From Ptiloglossa arizonensis (Eukaryota > Arthropoda > Insecta > Hymenoptera > Colletidae), in contig NC_135058.1 in assembly GCF_051014685.1 (NCBI RefSeq), positions 7,230,811 through 7,294,810 on the forward strand: a DNA stretch of 64,000 bases, read 5' to 3'. The position numbers and the translations under genes are program-made. The notes beneath the pieces are model-generated. The model was given only the letters and a program-made list of their open reading frames with translations. It was not told the origin of the DNA and searched no databases. Shown one piece after another: positions 1 through 11,100 of this stretch; position 1 is the stretch's first letter, and the number at the start of each line of letters is the position of its first letter.

Positions 1-17
1 CTCCATTAAAAGTTTAC

Positions 18-57
18 CGGAGCTGGTTCCCGTGCCGGCGATTCACCGCCAGCTCCG
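18..57. repeat. Short inverted repeat (9-bp arms)
   Basis: CGGAGCTGG (18-26) and its exact reverse complement CCAGCTCCG (49-57) flank a 22-base GC-rich loop. A transcript could form a hairpin. It is isolated at the window edge and nothing around it suggests a function; a chance palindrome is possible. Confidence 0.4.
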
Positions 58-1455
58 AGACGAAGCGTTTCTCATTATTATCGATATTTCTTTCTTTCGC
101 TTCGTTTCCACCGCTTATTAGCCGAGCGGAATTGCTCATTAAGCGTTCCCTGGTATCGATACGTCGCAAATTAACACGATCCCGATACGGACCGATCGTT
201 TCTATCGAACTTTTCGAGCGACAAGCGTTCGATGGTAGCGTGCACCGATCTAATTGTAAGCGGGAAGCGCGAGAACGTTGAAGAAAGTAATTGGATAACG
301 AGGAAGTTACGCCATCGGTGCACACCGTGAACAATAGTGCGTGATTTTTCGACGCGATCGAGAGTTCTTCGCGCTCCGTGGAACGTTCGTCTCGATCGTG
401 TCGGTACTCGGTTGAATAATTTATGTTCAGCGAACGTGGAACAATATCGGGGTGATGATACACTCGTGTTTTTACTCTGCGTCAATTCTTGAAAGTGTTA
501 ACAGGGACGTTGCAATATTGCGAAATTTCAATGGCAGTTCGAACTTTGGTCGGTCACTTCTAGTTATTTCTTCGAGAATAGAACTCGAAAGCAACAGACT
601 TTACCATTTAAGATAAGTTTCTTTTTCTTTATCAGACATTATTTTTTATTAGTCGAATTCACGAGTCTCCAGAGTTACGTCCATCGGTATCGTGTCACCT
701 TGTATCGCACACCGATCATTTCTACGAACAATAATCTTGAACTCGATACGTATACCATTCCGAATCAACGCTATTACGAATGGACGATCACCGTTCGATA
801 TTTAATAATTTTCACGCGTTACACTCGCGTATTACCGGTCGTAAATCCAATAGGTTCAAGGGAAACTCCATAATGTTCGTTCGGTTGGTATACCGGTTGT
901 TTTAATAAACTTTACGGCCCTGATGATAATAATAATACACTCTCGGCCAACTCCGTCGCGAAAGGTTTACTATCGCCATCGTTTAACGGATAGTAATTTA
1001 AGCGGGCTTGCCGGTGGCGCGGGTTTATATCTCCTTAAAAGAGTTTACCTACATAAATCCCGGCATTAAAATCTCACGGTGATGTTCACCGAAGGTTTCG
1101 AACCCGTGGCGGGGTTCCGCGATCCACCTAACCGCAATCGTCGCGTCGCCATCGGTTTTAACCATCGGCACACCTTTGCTCCGCACCGAAATGTAAGATA
1201 AGAGGAGACGCGGTACGCCTTATTCGCGCGGATTTATACCGACGTGCGATCGCATAAGCTCAATTATCAGATTCACTCGGCGGTTCTCGTTCCACCTGCT
1301 CCGCGTTACTTGCCAACGCTATCCGGAAAAATTATGCGACGCCTGTTTACCGAACTTCACCGGGCCCCGATGCGTCGTCACGTATGGCCCTAATGCGCGG
1401 ATCTTCTTTCGATCTTCGTCAACGAACTCCGAAGGGCGAGGGCCGCGCGATTTTT

Positions 1456-1485
1456 GAAAGAAAAAAAAGAAAAAAAAAGGAAAAA
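1456..1485. repeat. Purine-only low-complexity tract
   Basis: Thirty consecutive purines, mostly A with single or paired G, form a simple-sequence tract. It breaks up open frames on both strands, giving poly-Phe on one and Lys/Glu on the other. No gene is implied. Confidence 0.8.
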
Positions 1486-2333
1486 CGACAGTTCGGCGCG
1501 CGTGCTCGAGAATCGAGTGGATCGACTCGAAATTGCGGAACCGTTGCCGCGGTTCTTTTTCCACGCGAAACGTTACGAGCGGAATCACGATCGGCGTGGT
1601 AGTGTGGAGAAACTACGCGCAGAGGAGTAACTTTTAAAATGATTGTTCCTTCGTTCGTATGTTTAAACGGGACGTACCATTTGTACGATAGAAAGAGGAC
1701 AAGGAGTACAGTGTCAAAGGAAATTGTACTCAATGGTGATACTAAAAATGAAAAAGAAAAAAGAAACGATACTAACGTAAAACGATGCGATTGCAACTAC
1801 AAAAGTTTAGAAACGGTACGGTCGAAGAAAGCCAAGTTCGTTATCGCGTACCGGTTTTACATAATAAACTTTTTCGAGAAGTCGCAGACAGGGAATAATA
1901 CCGTTTAGCGGTTCAAAGAGGAGCATTGGGTCGGTCAAAATGATCGTAACTCTTTATTATGGAAATTAGCGGAACTCGAATACCTCGAGAGGATCTACAC
2001 AATCGCATAAATTTATGTAAAGGTTGCTTTTGAACGTAAGTTTAAGGTAATGGATCGTATCGAAGGAACAGCGTACCGGTGAAGACGCGAAAGCATTCTT
2101 CTCGGTTGCGTACTGTACATACGCTTCGTATTTCACTGTATTATACGCACTGTATTCCATCGAACCTTCGTTGCGCGTCGAGGTGATATATATCTGTAAC
2201 GTTTTCATCATTTTCATCGAAATTACCGACCATCGTTACATTCTACTTCGGACACGAGAGTCCCGGCACGAAATGTAACCTTTACCGTGAAACTTGAAAA
2301 TAACTACCGTAACGAAAGCGTCGAGGATCTTTC

Positions 2334-3122
2334 GTGCCCGTTTACGAACTCTGCTATCTATTTATGCTTATACGTATTGTTATTATATACCCTATAATTC
2401 TGGAACATCCCGTGCGGGGAACGACCTTAGGGAGGGTGAAACCTTCCACCGCAATGTTAAGCGTAAAACTGGCGATGCCGTCCGTCGATATGGCGCCGCT
2501 TATTTTCATTCAAGCGCTGCACCACAGCCTCGTTTACCGACGAACACATAATAGTCTATGGGAGGATAATGTCTTCATCCCCTCGTTAAATTTAATCACC
2601 GAAATTCTCCAGGAACGAGAACCGAGATCGAATAAAATGTACTAGGTGGCAGCGTGGCGTGTCACGATCGTAATGGTCCGCGGTAGCGATGGTGGCCTCC
2701 CGTCGATACCGAACCGTGAAATTAACCCGAACACATTTCCCCAAGGTACACGCGACGTAAACCGACTCTCTCTCTGGCGATGTCCGGTTCCATTTCCCTT
2801 GTACTTTGCCCGCCATGGACCTCGGCTCGGTAAAATCGCGACATCTTGTCAAAAATCGACCGAGAAACGGATAAGTAGGAACTTGGTTTTCTTGCACCGA
2901 GGACAACGATTGTTCGGGGTGTCTTTCGTTGAAAATAGTGTAAAAAGAAACCTAATCGATCGGTCTTTTATCGCTTCCCCTTGTACGTATGAATGTTTAC
3001 GATCCCTTTGGCAACGATTTAACAATTGTATTTTAATCGGTTGGAGTGTCAGCCTTCGTGAAACTGATTTTTCGAGAATGCACGCGTTTTGTATTCACGC
3101 GTACGTACGCTTTGCACGATGA
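2334..3122 (+). other. Long frame interrupted by one TAG; unrecognised
   Basis: One plus-strand frame stays open from 2334 to 3122 apart from a single TAG at 2643-2645, giving about 103 and 158 codons on its two sides. The first codon on each side is GTG rather than ATG. The protein shows no signal peptide, domain or motif that I recognise, and other frames overlap it, on the plus strand at 2294-2551 and on the minus strand at 2592-2906. In CpG-rich DNA such frames arise by chance. It could be a decayed exon or transposon relic with one stop, but nothing positive supports that. It is recorded because it is the longest nearly open stretch in the unique flank. Confidence 0.15.
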
Positions 3123-4248
3123 ATAAACAAAGTTCCCCCGAGTCTAATATTCGAAATGTCTATTACTATCCGCAGTGTTGGTCGGTTAATTAGGTCGGCG
3201 AGTTCCCGGGTCTCGCTTTTCGGTTGGTATTCGAAAATACCAGTCGCGAGTTCAGGAAGAAACCGGTGTAATCGAATTTTTCGAAGAAGAACCTTTCGTA
3301 ACGGCTGGTAACGCAGCGCAGTAGCGATATTAAACTGCAAAGAAAATTAGCGGGGAATTACTTACCCGTTGCGCGCACTGTTTCGCGGAATGCTTTTCTT
3401 CCCTTGGCGGGGAATTAACGGCTTCGTTTGTTACGAAATGAATTTCCAAGAAAATTCGAGGCAACGAAAGGTACTCTCGAGTTTCTAATTTTTGAGGGCG
3501 AAGCTTAGCAACGCGAAATTCCTTCAGTTACGTTATCCACCTTTCCCTTCGGAGCAGAAATAATTTCACAGTGTTCCGCTTGATAACCTTCCGCGCGTTT
3601 ATGCGCGCACACGTACCCACACGCGCGCAACTATCTATAAATAGTAAACAGAATAGTCGGTGTTCCCGTGCGCGCTCACCAGTCTACGAAGGTTAATGAT
3701 TAGTGGGAACACAGACCACGGGGCCGAGTTGGCTTCAACGTTCTGAATTTCCTATTCGTACGGTAGAAACCCGGAGAAACAAGCAAAACCGAATGGAGTG
3801 TGCTCGGTGTGGCCGCGCGAAAGAACGTTTACCGGCTGCGTCTACAGAAATTGCGTAAATTTACATTAATACATCGTGCAGATATCGTTTGAGCAGACCG
3901 CCACGGAAGAGCGGCCGTGGTTGCGTTAAATTCCCCGGATGATTCCGTTTGCTTTTGAAAAGTTTCCCCCAGCGGTTGCTGGCTGCAATTTCGGATGCTC
4001 TCCGCTTTGTTGGTCGTGTTACATCATCACGCGCGCGGATATAAATTGCTTGTTTGTTCTATGGAAACAAGATTCTTTCGTTGAGTCGTGTGTTCGGGAT
4101 TGGAGGACTCGCGGACACGAGAAACTTTTTGGCCCGCTCAAAATTTAGTGCAGGTAGGATGTAAAGGAAAAAGGGAAGAGAGATCGTTTCATTCTGGGCC
4201 TGCTAGGATGTTTTACCGATGAGTCCACTAACAGGCTTTACCTTGTAC

Positions 4249-4300
4249 TAGGTTGTTCAATAAGTTGTATCGTTCGGTAAAAAAATTATTGAACAGTATA
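4249..4300. repeat. Fold-back repeat, copy 1 (mariner-end-like)
   Basis: A 52-bp unit begins and ends with TA and carries perfect 10-bp inverted arms, TGTTCAATAA and TTATTGAACA, around an AT-rich centre containing CGTTCGGT. The start, GGTTGTTCAATAAG, resembles the terminal inverted repeats of insect Tc1/mariner elements, which insert at TA; that family call is inference. No transposase is present, so it could be a tiny MITE-like relic, an element deleted down to its ends, or an unrelated palindrome. A second copy follows after GTAG (4301-4304). Confidence 0.45.
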
Positions 4301-4304
4301 GTAG

Positions 4305-4356
4305 TAGGTTGTTCGATAAGTTTTATCGTTCGGTAAAAAACTTATTGAACAGTATA
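4305..4356. repeat. Fold-back repeat, copy 2, abutting the array
   Basis: This is the second 52-bp fold-back unit, differing from copy 1 at three positions (49/52 identical). Its arms are longer: TGTTCGATAAGTTTT pairs with AAAACTTATTGAACA with one mismatch. It ends in AGTATA at 4356, and the next base is the first of satellite monomer 1. The array edge therefore coincides with the end of this element to within a base or two; ACAG is shared by both sides, so the exact join is ambiguous. Confidence 0.5.
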
Positions 4357-5100
4357 CAGCTCCGGTGATTTTTATTATTTTCATTTGTAAAAAATCGTGA
4401 ACCTACCCAAAATGTGGACCAATACTCTCGAGGAACCCCCGTGCCGAAAGGTCCGGTGGTTTCTTTGGAAAAAAATCTAGAAAAAGTGGATGTTTTTCGG
4501 TTACGTCACCAAAACTCTTCCCACTCTTCAGATGAGATTCCACAGCTGCGGTGATTTTTATTATTTTCATTTGTAAAAAATCGTGAACATACCCAAAATG
4601 TGGACCAATACGCTCGAGGAACTCCCGTCCCGAAAGGTCCGGTGGTTCCTTTGGAAAAAAATCTAGAAAAAGTGGATGTTTTTCGGTGACGTCACCAAAA
4701 CTCTTCCCACTCTTCAGATAACATTCCACAGTTCCGGTGATTTTTATTATTTTCATTTGTAAAAAATCGTGAACCTACCCAAAATGTGGATCAATACGCT
4801 CGAGGAACTCCCGTGCCGAAAGGTCTAGTGGTTTCTTTGGGAAAAATTCGAGAAAAAGTGGATGTTTTTCGGTTACGTCACCAAAACTCTTCCCACTCTT
4901 CAGATAAGATTCCACAGCTCCGGTGATTTTTATTATTTTCATTTGTAAAAAATCGTGAACCTACCCAAAATGTGGACCAATACTCTCGAGGAACCCCCGT
5001 GCCGAAAGGTCTAGTGGTTTCTTTGGGAAAAATTCGAGAAAAAGTGGATGTTTTTCGGTTACGTCACCAAAACTCTTCCCACACTTCAGATAAGATTCCA
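4357..5100. repeat. Four edge monomers with private variants
   Basis: The first four monomers lie outside the higher-order blocks. They carry variants I do not see elsewhere: GAACATACCC near 4587, GTCCCGAAAGG near 4627, GGTGACGTCACC at 4685-4696 and GTGGATCAATAC near 4785. Monomer 2 (4543) shares GATGAGATTCC/CAGCTGCG with monomers near 10300, 26110 and 35040. Monomer 4 (4915) matches the monomer at 13844 in its first half but not its second, so HOR1 similarity begins inside it. Edge monomers diverge because exchange homogenises array interiors more than ends. Confidence 0.75.
4685..4696. promoter_or_regulatory. Perfect CRE-like palindrome in edge monomer 2
   Basis: GGTGACGTCACC is a 12-bp perfect palindrome containing TGACGTCA, the consensus site for CREB/ATF bZIP dimers. 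Nearly all other monomers carry the one-step variant TTACGTCA here, itself an ATF/CREB-type site. The match is exact, but binding or function is not shown by sequence and chance is plausible for eight bases. Confidence 0.3.
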
Positions 5101-8100
5101 CATCTCCGGTGATTTTTATTATTTTCATTTGTAAAAAATCGTGAACCTACCCAAAATGTGGACCAATACGCTCGAGGAACCCCCGTGCCGAAAGGTCTAG
5201 TGGTTTCTTTGGGAAAAATTCGAGAAAAAGTGGATGTTTTTCGGTTACGTCACCAAAACTCTTCCCACTCTTCAGATAAGATTCCACAGTTCCGGTGATT
5301 TTTATTATTTTCATTTGTAAAAAATCGTGAACCTACCCAAAATGTGGACCAATACGCTCGAGGAACTCCCGTGCCGAAAGGTCTAGTGGTTTCTTTGGGA
5401 AAAAATCGAGAAAAAGTGGATGTTTTTCGGTTACGTCAACAAAACTCTTCCCACACTTCAGATAAGATTCCACAGCTCCGGTGATTTTTATTATTTTCAT
5501 TTGTAAAAAATCGTGAACCTACCCAAAATGTGGACCAATACTCTCAAGGAACCCTCGTGCCGAAAGGTCCGGTGGTTTCTTTGGAAAAAAATCTAGAAAA
5601 AGTGGATGTTTTTCGGTTACGTCACCAAAATTCTTCCCACTCTTCAGATAAGATTCCACAGTTCCGGTGATTTTTATTATTTTCATTTGTAAAAAATCGT
5701 GAACCTACCCAAAATGTGGACCAATACGCTCGAGGAACTCCCGTGCCGAAAGGTCTAGTGGTTTCTTTGGGAAAAAATCGAGAAAAAGTGGATGTTTTTC
5801 GGTTACGTCAACAAAACTCTTCCCACACTGCAGATAAGATTCCACAGCTCCGGTGATTTTTATTATTTTCATTTGTAAAAAATCGTGAACCTACCCAAAA
5901 TGAGGACCAATACTCTCGAGGAACCCTCGTGCCGAAAGGTCCGGTGGTTTCTATGGAAAAAAATCTAGAAAAAGTGGATGTTTTTCGGTTACGTCACCAA
6001 AACTCTTCCCACTCTTCAGATAAGATTCCACATCTCCGGTGATTTTAATTATTTTCATTTGTAAAAAATCCTGAACCTACCCAAAATGTGGACCAATACG
6101 CTCGAGGAACCCTCGTGCCGAAAGGTCCGGTGGTTTCTTTGGAAAAAAATCTAGAAGAAGTGGATGTTTTTCGGTTACCTCACCAAAACTCTGCCCACTC
6201 TTCAGATAAGATTCCACATCTCCGGTGATTTTTATTGTTTTCATTTGTAAAAAATCGTGAACCTACCCAAAATGTGGACCAATACGCTCGAGGAACTCCC
6301 GTGCCGAAAGGTCCGGTGGTTTCTTTGGAAAAAAATCTAGAAAAAGTGGATGTTTTTCGGTTACGTCACCAAAACTCTTCCCACTCTTCAGATAAGATTC
6401 CACATCTCCGGTGATTTTTATTGTTTTCATTTGTAAAAAATCGTGAACCTACTCAAAATGTGGACCAATACTCTCGAGGAACCCTCGTGCCGAAAGGTCC
6501 GGTGGTTTCTTTGGAAAAAAATCTAGAAAAAGTGGATGTTTTTCGGTTACGTCACCAAAACTCTTCCCACACTTCAGATAAGATTCCACAGCTCCGGTGA
6601 TTTTTATTATTTTCATTTGTAAAAAATCGTGAACCTACCCAAAATGTGGACCAATACGCTCGAGGAACTCCCGTGCCGAAAGGTCTAGTGGTTTCTTTGG
6701 GAAAAATTCGAGAAGAAGTGCATGTTTTTCGGTTACGTCACCAAAACTCTTCCCACTCTTCAGATAAGATTCCACATCTCCGGTGATTTTTATTGTTTTC
6801 ATTTGTAAAAAATCGTGAACCTACCCAAAATGTGGACCAATACTCTCGAGGAACCCTCGTGCCGAAAGGTCCGGTGGTTTCTTTGGAAAAAAATCTAGAA
6901 AAAGTGGATGTTTTTCGGTTACGTCACCAAAACTCTTCCCACTCTTCAGATAAGATTCCACAGTTCCGGTGATTTTTATTATTTTCATTTGTAAAAAATC
7001 GTGAACCTACCCAAAATGTGGACCAATACGCTCGAGGAACTCCCGTGCCGAAAGGTCTAGTGGTTTCTTTGGGAAAAAATCGAGAAAAAGTGGATGTTTT
7101 TCGGTTACGTCAACAAAACTCTTCCCACACTTCAGATAAGATTCCACAGCTCCGGTGATTTTTATTATTTTCATTTGTAAAAAATCGTGAACCTACCCAA
7201 AATGGGGACCAATACTCTCGAGGAACCCTCGTGCCGAAAGGTCCGGTGGTTTCTATGGAAAAAAATCTAGAAAAAGTGGATGTTTTTCGGTTACGTCACC
7301 AAAACTCTTCCCACTCTTCAGATAAGATTCCACATCTCCGGTGATTTTAATTATTTTCATTTGTAAAAAATCCTGAACCTACCCAAAATGTGGACCAATA
7401 CGCTCGAGGAACCCTCGTGCCGAAAGGTCCGGTGGTTTCTTTGGAAAAAAATCTAGAAGAAGTGGATGTTTTTCGGTTACCTCACCAAAACTCTGCCCAC
7501 TCTTCAGATAAGATTCCACATCTCCGGTGATTTTTATTGTTTTCATTTGTAAAAAATCGTGAACCTACCCAAAATGTGGACCAATACGCTCGAGGAACTC
7601 CCGTGCCGAAAGGTCCGGTGGTTTCTTTGGAAAAAAATCTAGAAAAAGTGGATGTTTTTCGGTTACGTCACCAAAACTCTTCCCACTCTTCAGATAAGAT
7701 TCCACATCTCCGGTGATTTTTATTGTTTTCATTTGTAAAAAATCGTGAACCTACCCAAAATGTGGACCAATACTCTCGAGGAACCCTCGTGCCGAAAGGT
7801 CCGGTGGTTTCTTTGGAAAAAAATCTAGAAAAAGTGGATGTTTTTCGGTTACGTCACCAAAACTCTTCCCACACTTCAGATAAGATTCCACAGCTCCGGT
7901 GATTTTTATTATTTTCATTTGTAAAAAATCGTGAACCTACCCAAAATGTGGACCAATACGCTCGAGGAACTCCCGTGCCGAAAGGTCTAGTGGTTTCTTT
8001 GGGAAAAATTCGAGAAGAAGTGCATGTTTTTCGGTTACGTCACCAAAACTCGTCCCACTCTTCAGATAAGATTCCACATCTCCGGTGATTTTTATTGTTT

Positions 8101-11100
8101 TCATTTGTAAAAAATCGTGAACCTACCCAAAATGTGGACCAATACTCTCGAGGAACCCTCGTGCCGAAAGGTCCGGTGGTTTCTATGGAAAAAAATCTAG
8201 AAAAAGTGGATGTTTTTCGGTTACGTCACCAAAACTCTTCCCACTCTTCAGATAAGATTCCACATCTCCGGTGATTTTAATTATTTTCATTTGTAAAAAA
8301 TCCTGAACCTACCCAAAATGTGGACCAATACGCTCGAGGAACCCTCGTGCCGAAAGGTCCGGTGGTTTCTTTGGAAAAAAATCTAGAAGAAGTGGATGTT
8401 TTTCGGTTACCTCACCAAAACTCTGCCCACTCTTCAGATAAGATTCCACATCTCCGGTGATTTTTATTGTTTTCATTTGTAAAAAATCGTGAACCTACCC
8501 AAAATGTGGACCAATACGCTCGAGGAACTCCCGTGCCGAAAGGTCCGGTGGTTTCTTTGGAAAAAAATCTAGAAAAAGTGGATGTTTTTCGGTTACGTCA
8601 CCAAAACTCTTCCCACTCTTCAGATAAGATTCCACATCTCCGGTGATTTTTATTGTTTTCATTTGTAAAAAATCGTGAACCTACCCAAAATGTGGACCAA
8701 TACGCTCGAGGAACCCTCGTGCCGAAAGGTCCGGTGGTTTCTTTGGAAAAAAATCTAGAAAAAGTGGATGTTTTTCGGTTACCTCACCAAAACTCTGCCC
8801 ACTCTTCAGATAAGACCCCACAGTTCCGGTGATTTTTATTGTTTTCATTTGTAAAAAATCGTGAACCTACCCAAAATGTGGACCAATACTCTCGAGGAAC
8901 TCCCGTGCCGAAAGGTCCGGTGGTTTCTTTGGAAAAAAATCTAGAAGAAGTGGATGTTTTTCGGTTACGTCACCAAAACTCTTCCCACTCTTCAGATAAC
9001 ATTCCACAGTTCCGGTGATTTTTATTATTTTCATTTGTAAAAAATCGTGAACCTACCCAAAATGTGGACCAATACGCTCGAGGAACTCCCGTGCCGAAAG
9101 GTCCGGTGGTTTCTTTGGAAAAAAATCTAGAAAAAGTGGATGTTTTTCGGTTACGTCACCAAAACTCTTCCCACTCTTCAGATAAGATTCCACATCTCCG
9201 GTGATTTTTATTGTTTTCATTTGTAAAAAATCGTGAACCTACCCAAAATGTGGACCAATACGCTCGAGGAACTCCCGTGCCGAAAGGTCTAGTGGTTTAT
9301 TTGGGAAAAATTCGAGAAAAAGTGCATGTTTTTCGGTTACGTCACCAAAACTCTTCCCACTCTTCAGATAAGATTCCACATCTCCGGTGATTTTTATTGT
9401 TTTCATTTGTAAAAAATCGTGAACCTACCCAAAATGTGGACCAATACTCTCGAGGAACCCTCGTGCCGAAAGGTCCGGTGGTTTCTTTGGAAAAAAATCT
9501 AGAAAAAGTGGATGTTTTTCGGTTACGTCACCAAAACTCTTCCCACTCTTCAGATAACATTCCACAGTTCCGGTGATTTTTATTATTTTCATTTGTAAAA
9601 AATCGTGAACCTACCCAAAATGTGGACCAATACGCTCGAGGAACTCCCGTGCCGAAAGGTCTAGTGGTTTCTTTGGGAAAAAATCGAGAAAAAGTGGATG
9701 TTTTTCGGTTACGTCAACAAAACTCTTCCCACTCTTCAGATAAGATTCCACAGTTCCGTTGATTTTTATTATTTTCATTTGTAAAAAATCGTGAACCTAC
9801 CCAATATGTGGACCAATACGCTCGAGGAACCCTCGTGCCGAAAGGTCCGGTGGTTTCTTTGGAAAAAAATCTAGAAGAAGTGGATGTTTTTCGGTTACGT
9901 CACCAAAACTTTTCCCACTCTTCAGATAAGATTCCACAGTTCCGTTGATTTTTATTATTTTCATTTGTAAAAAATCGTGAACCTACCCAATATGTGGACC
10001 AATACGCTCGAGGAACTCCCGTGCCGAAAGGTCCGGTGGTTTCTTTGGGAAAAAATCGAGAAGAACTGCATGTTTTTCGGTTACGTCACCAAAACTCTTC
10101 CCACTCTTCAGATAAGATTCCACATCTCCGGTGATTTTTATTGTTTTCATTTGTAAAAAATCGTGAACCTACCCAAAATGTGGACCAATACTCTCGAGGA
10201 ACCCTCGTGCCGAAAGGTCCGGTGGTTTCTTTGGAAAAAAATCGAGAAAAACTGCATGTTTTTCGGTTACGTCACCAAATCTCTTCCCACTCTTCAGATG
10301 AGATTCCACAGCTGCGTTGATTTTTATTATTTTCATTTGTAAAAAATCGTGAACCTACCCAAAGTGTGGACCAATACGCTCGAGGAACCCTCGTGCCGAA
10401 AGGACCGGTGGTTTCTTTGGAAAAAAATCTAGAAGAAGTGGATGTTTTTCGGTTACGTCACCAAAACTCTTCCCACTCTTCAGGTAAGATTCCACAGTTC
10501 CGGTGATTTTTATTATTTTCATTTGTAAAAAATCGTGAACCTACCCAAAACGTGGACCAATACGCTCGAGGAACTCCCGTGCCGAAAGGTCCGGTGGTTT
10601 CTTTGGAAAAAAATCTAGAAGAAGTGGATGTTTTTCGGCTACGTCACCAAAACTCTTCCCACTCTTCAGATAAGATTCCACAGCTCCGGTGATTTTTATT
10701 ATTTTCATTTGTAAAAAATCGTGAACCTACCCAAAACGTGGACCAATACGCTCGAGGAACTCCCGTGCCGAAAGGTCCGGTGGTTTCTTTGGAAAAAAAT
10801 CTAGAAGAAGTGGATGTTTTTCGGCTACGTCACCAAAACTCTTCCCACTCTTCAGATAAGATTCCACAGCTCCGGTGATTTTTATTATTTTCATTTGTAA
10901 AAAATCGTGAACCTACCCAAAATGTGGACCAATACGCTCGAGGAACCCTCGTGCCGAAAGGTCCGGTAGTTTCTTTGGAAAAAAATCTAGAAAAAGTGGA
11001 TGTTTTTCGGCTACGTCACCAAAACTCTTCCCACTCTTCAGATAAGATTCCACAGCTCCGGTGATTTTTATTATTTTCATTTGTAAAAAATCGTGAACCT

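Larger units (their letters stand above)
1..4248. other. Unique flanking DNA, no gene recognised
   Basis: This stretch has none of the satellite sequence and no long repeat. CpG is abundant (about twice expectation in a line counted by hand), as seen in many hymenopteran genomes with little germline methylation. Open frames reach at most about 160 codons, overlap on both strands, and translate to R/S-rich protein with no recognisable domain, as expected when TCG and CGA are common. I see no tRNA, rRNA or transposase remnant. It is most likely intergenic or intronic DNA next to a heterochromatic block. A short exon, an untranslated region or a non-coding transcript cannot be excluded from sequence alone. 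Confidence 0.6.

Noticed and set aside
14..463. 149-codon minus-strand frame in the flank
   Set aside because: R/S-rich composition typical of CpG-rich non-coding DNA, with an overlapping minus-strand frame in another phase and no domain.
1090..1104. GGTTTCGAACCC as a tRNA B box
   Set aside because: It has an extra T relative to GGTTCGANNCC, and no A box or cloverleaf upstream.
1419..1796. 125-codon minus-strand frame
   Set aside because: It spans the purine tract, giving poly-Phe runs, and overlaps plus-strand frames; low-complexity artefact.
3636..3643. TATAAATA as a core promoter
   Set aside because: There is no initiator at about 30 bp downstream and no recognisable gene; the surrounding CA/CG-rich tract makes chance likely.
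4216..4226. CCGATGAGTCC as a hammerhead ribozyme core
   Set aside because: The CUGAUGA core has a U-to-C change and no GAAAC partner follows. I also looked for the core in the monomer: GAAAC occurs on the minus strand but CUGAUGA does not.
4403..4756. 117-codon minus-strand frames in the array (29 of them) as protein genes
   Set aside because: Each is two satellite monomers read through a mutated TAG. Most monomers keep the stop, and the protein resembles no family.
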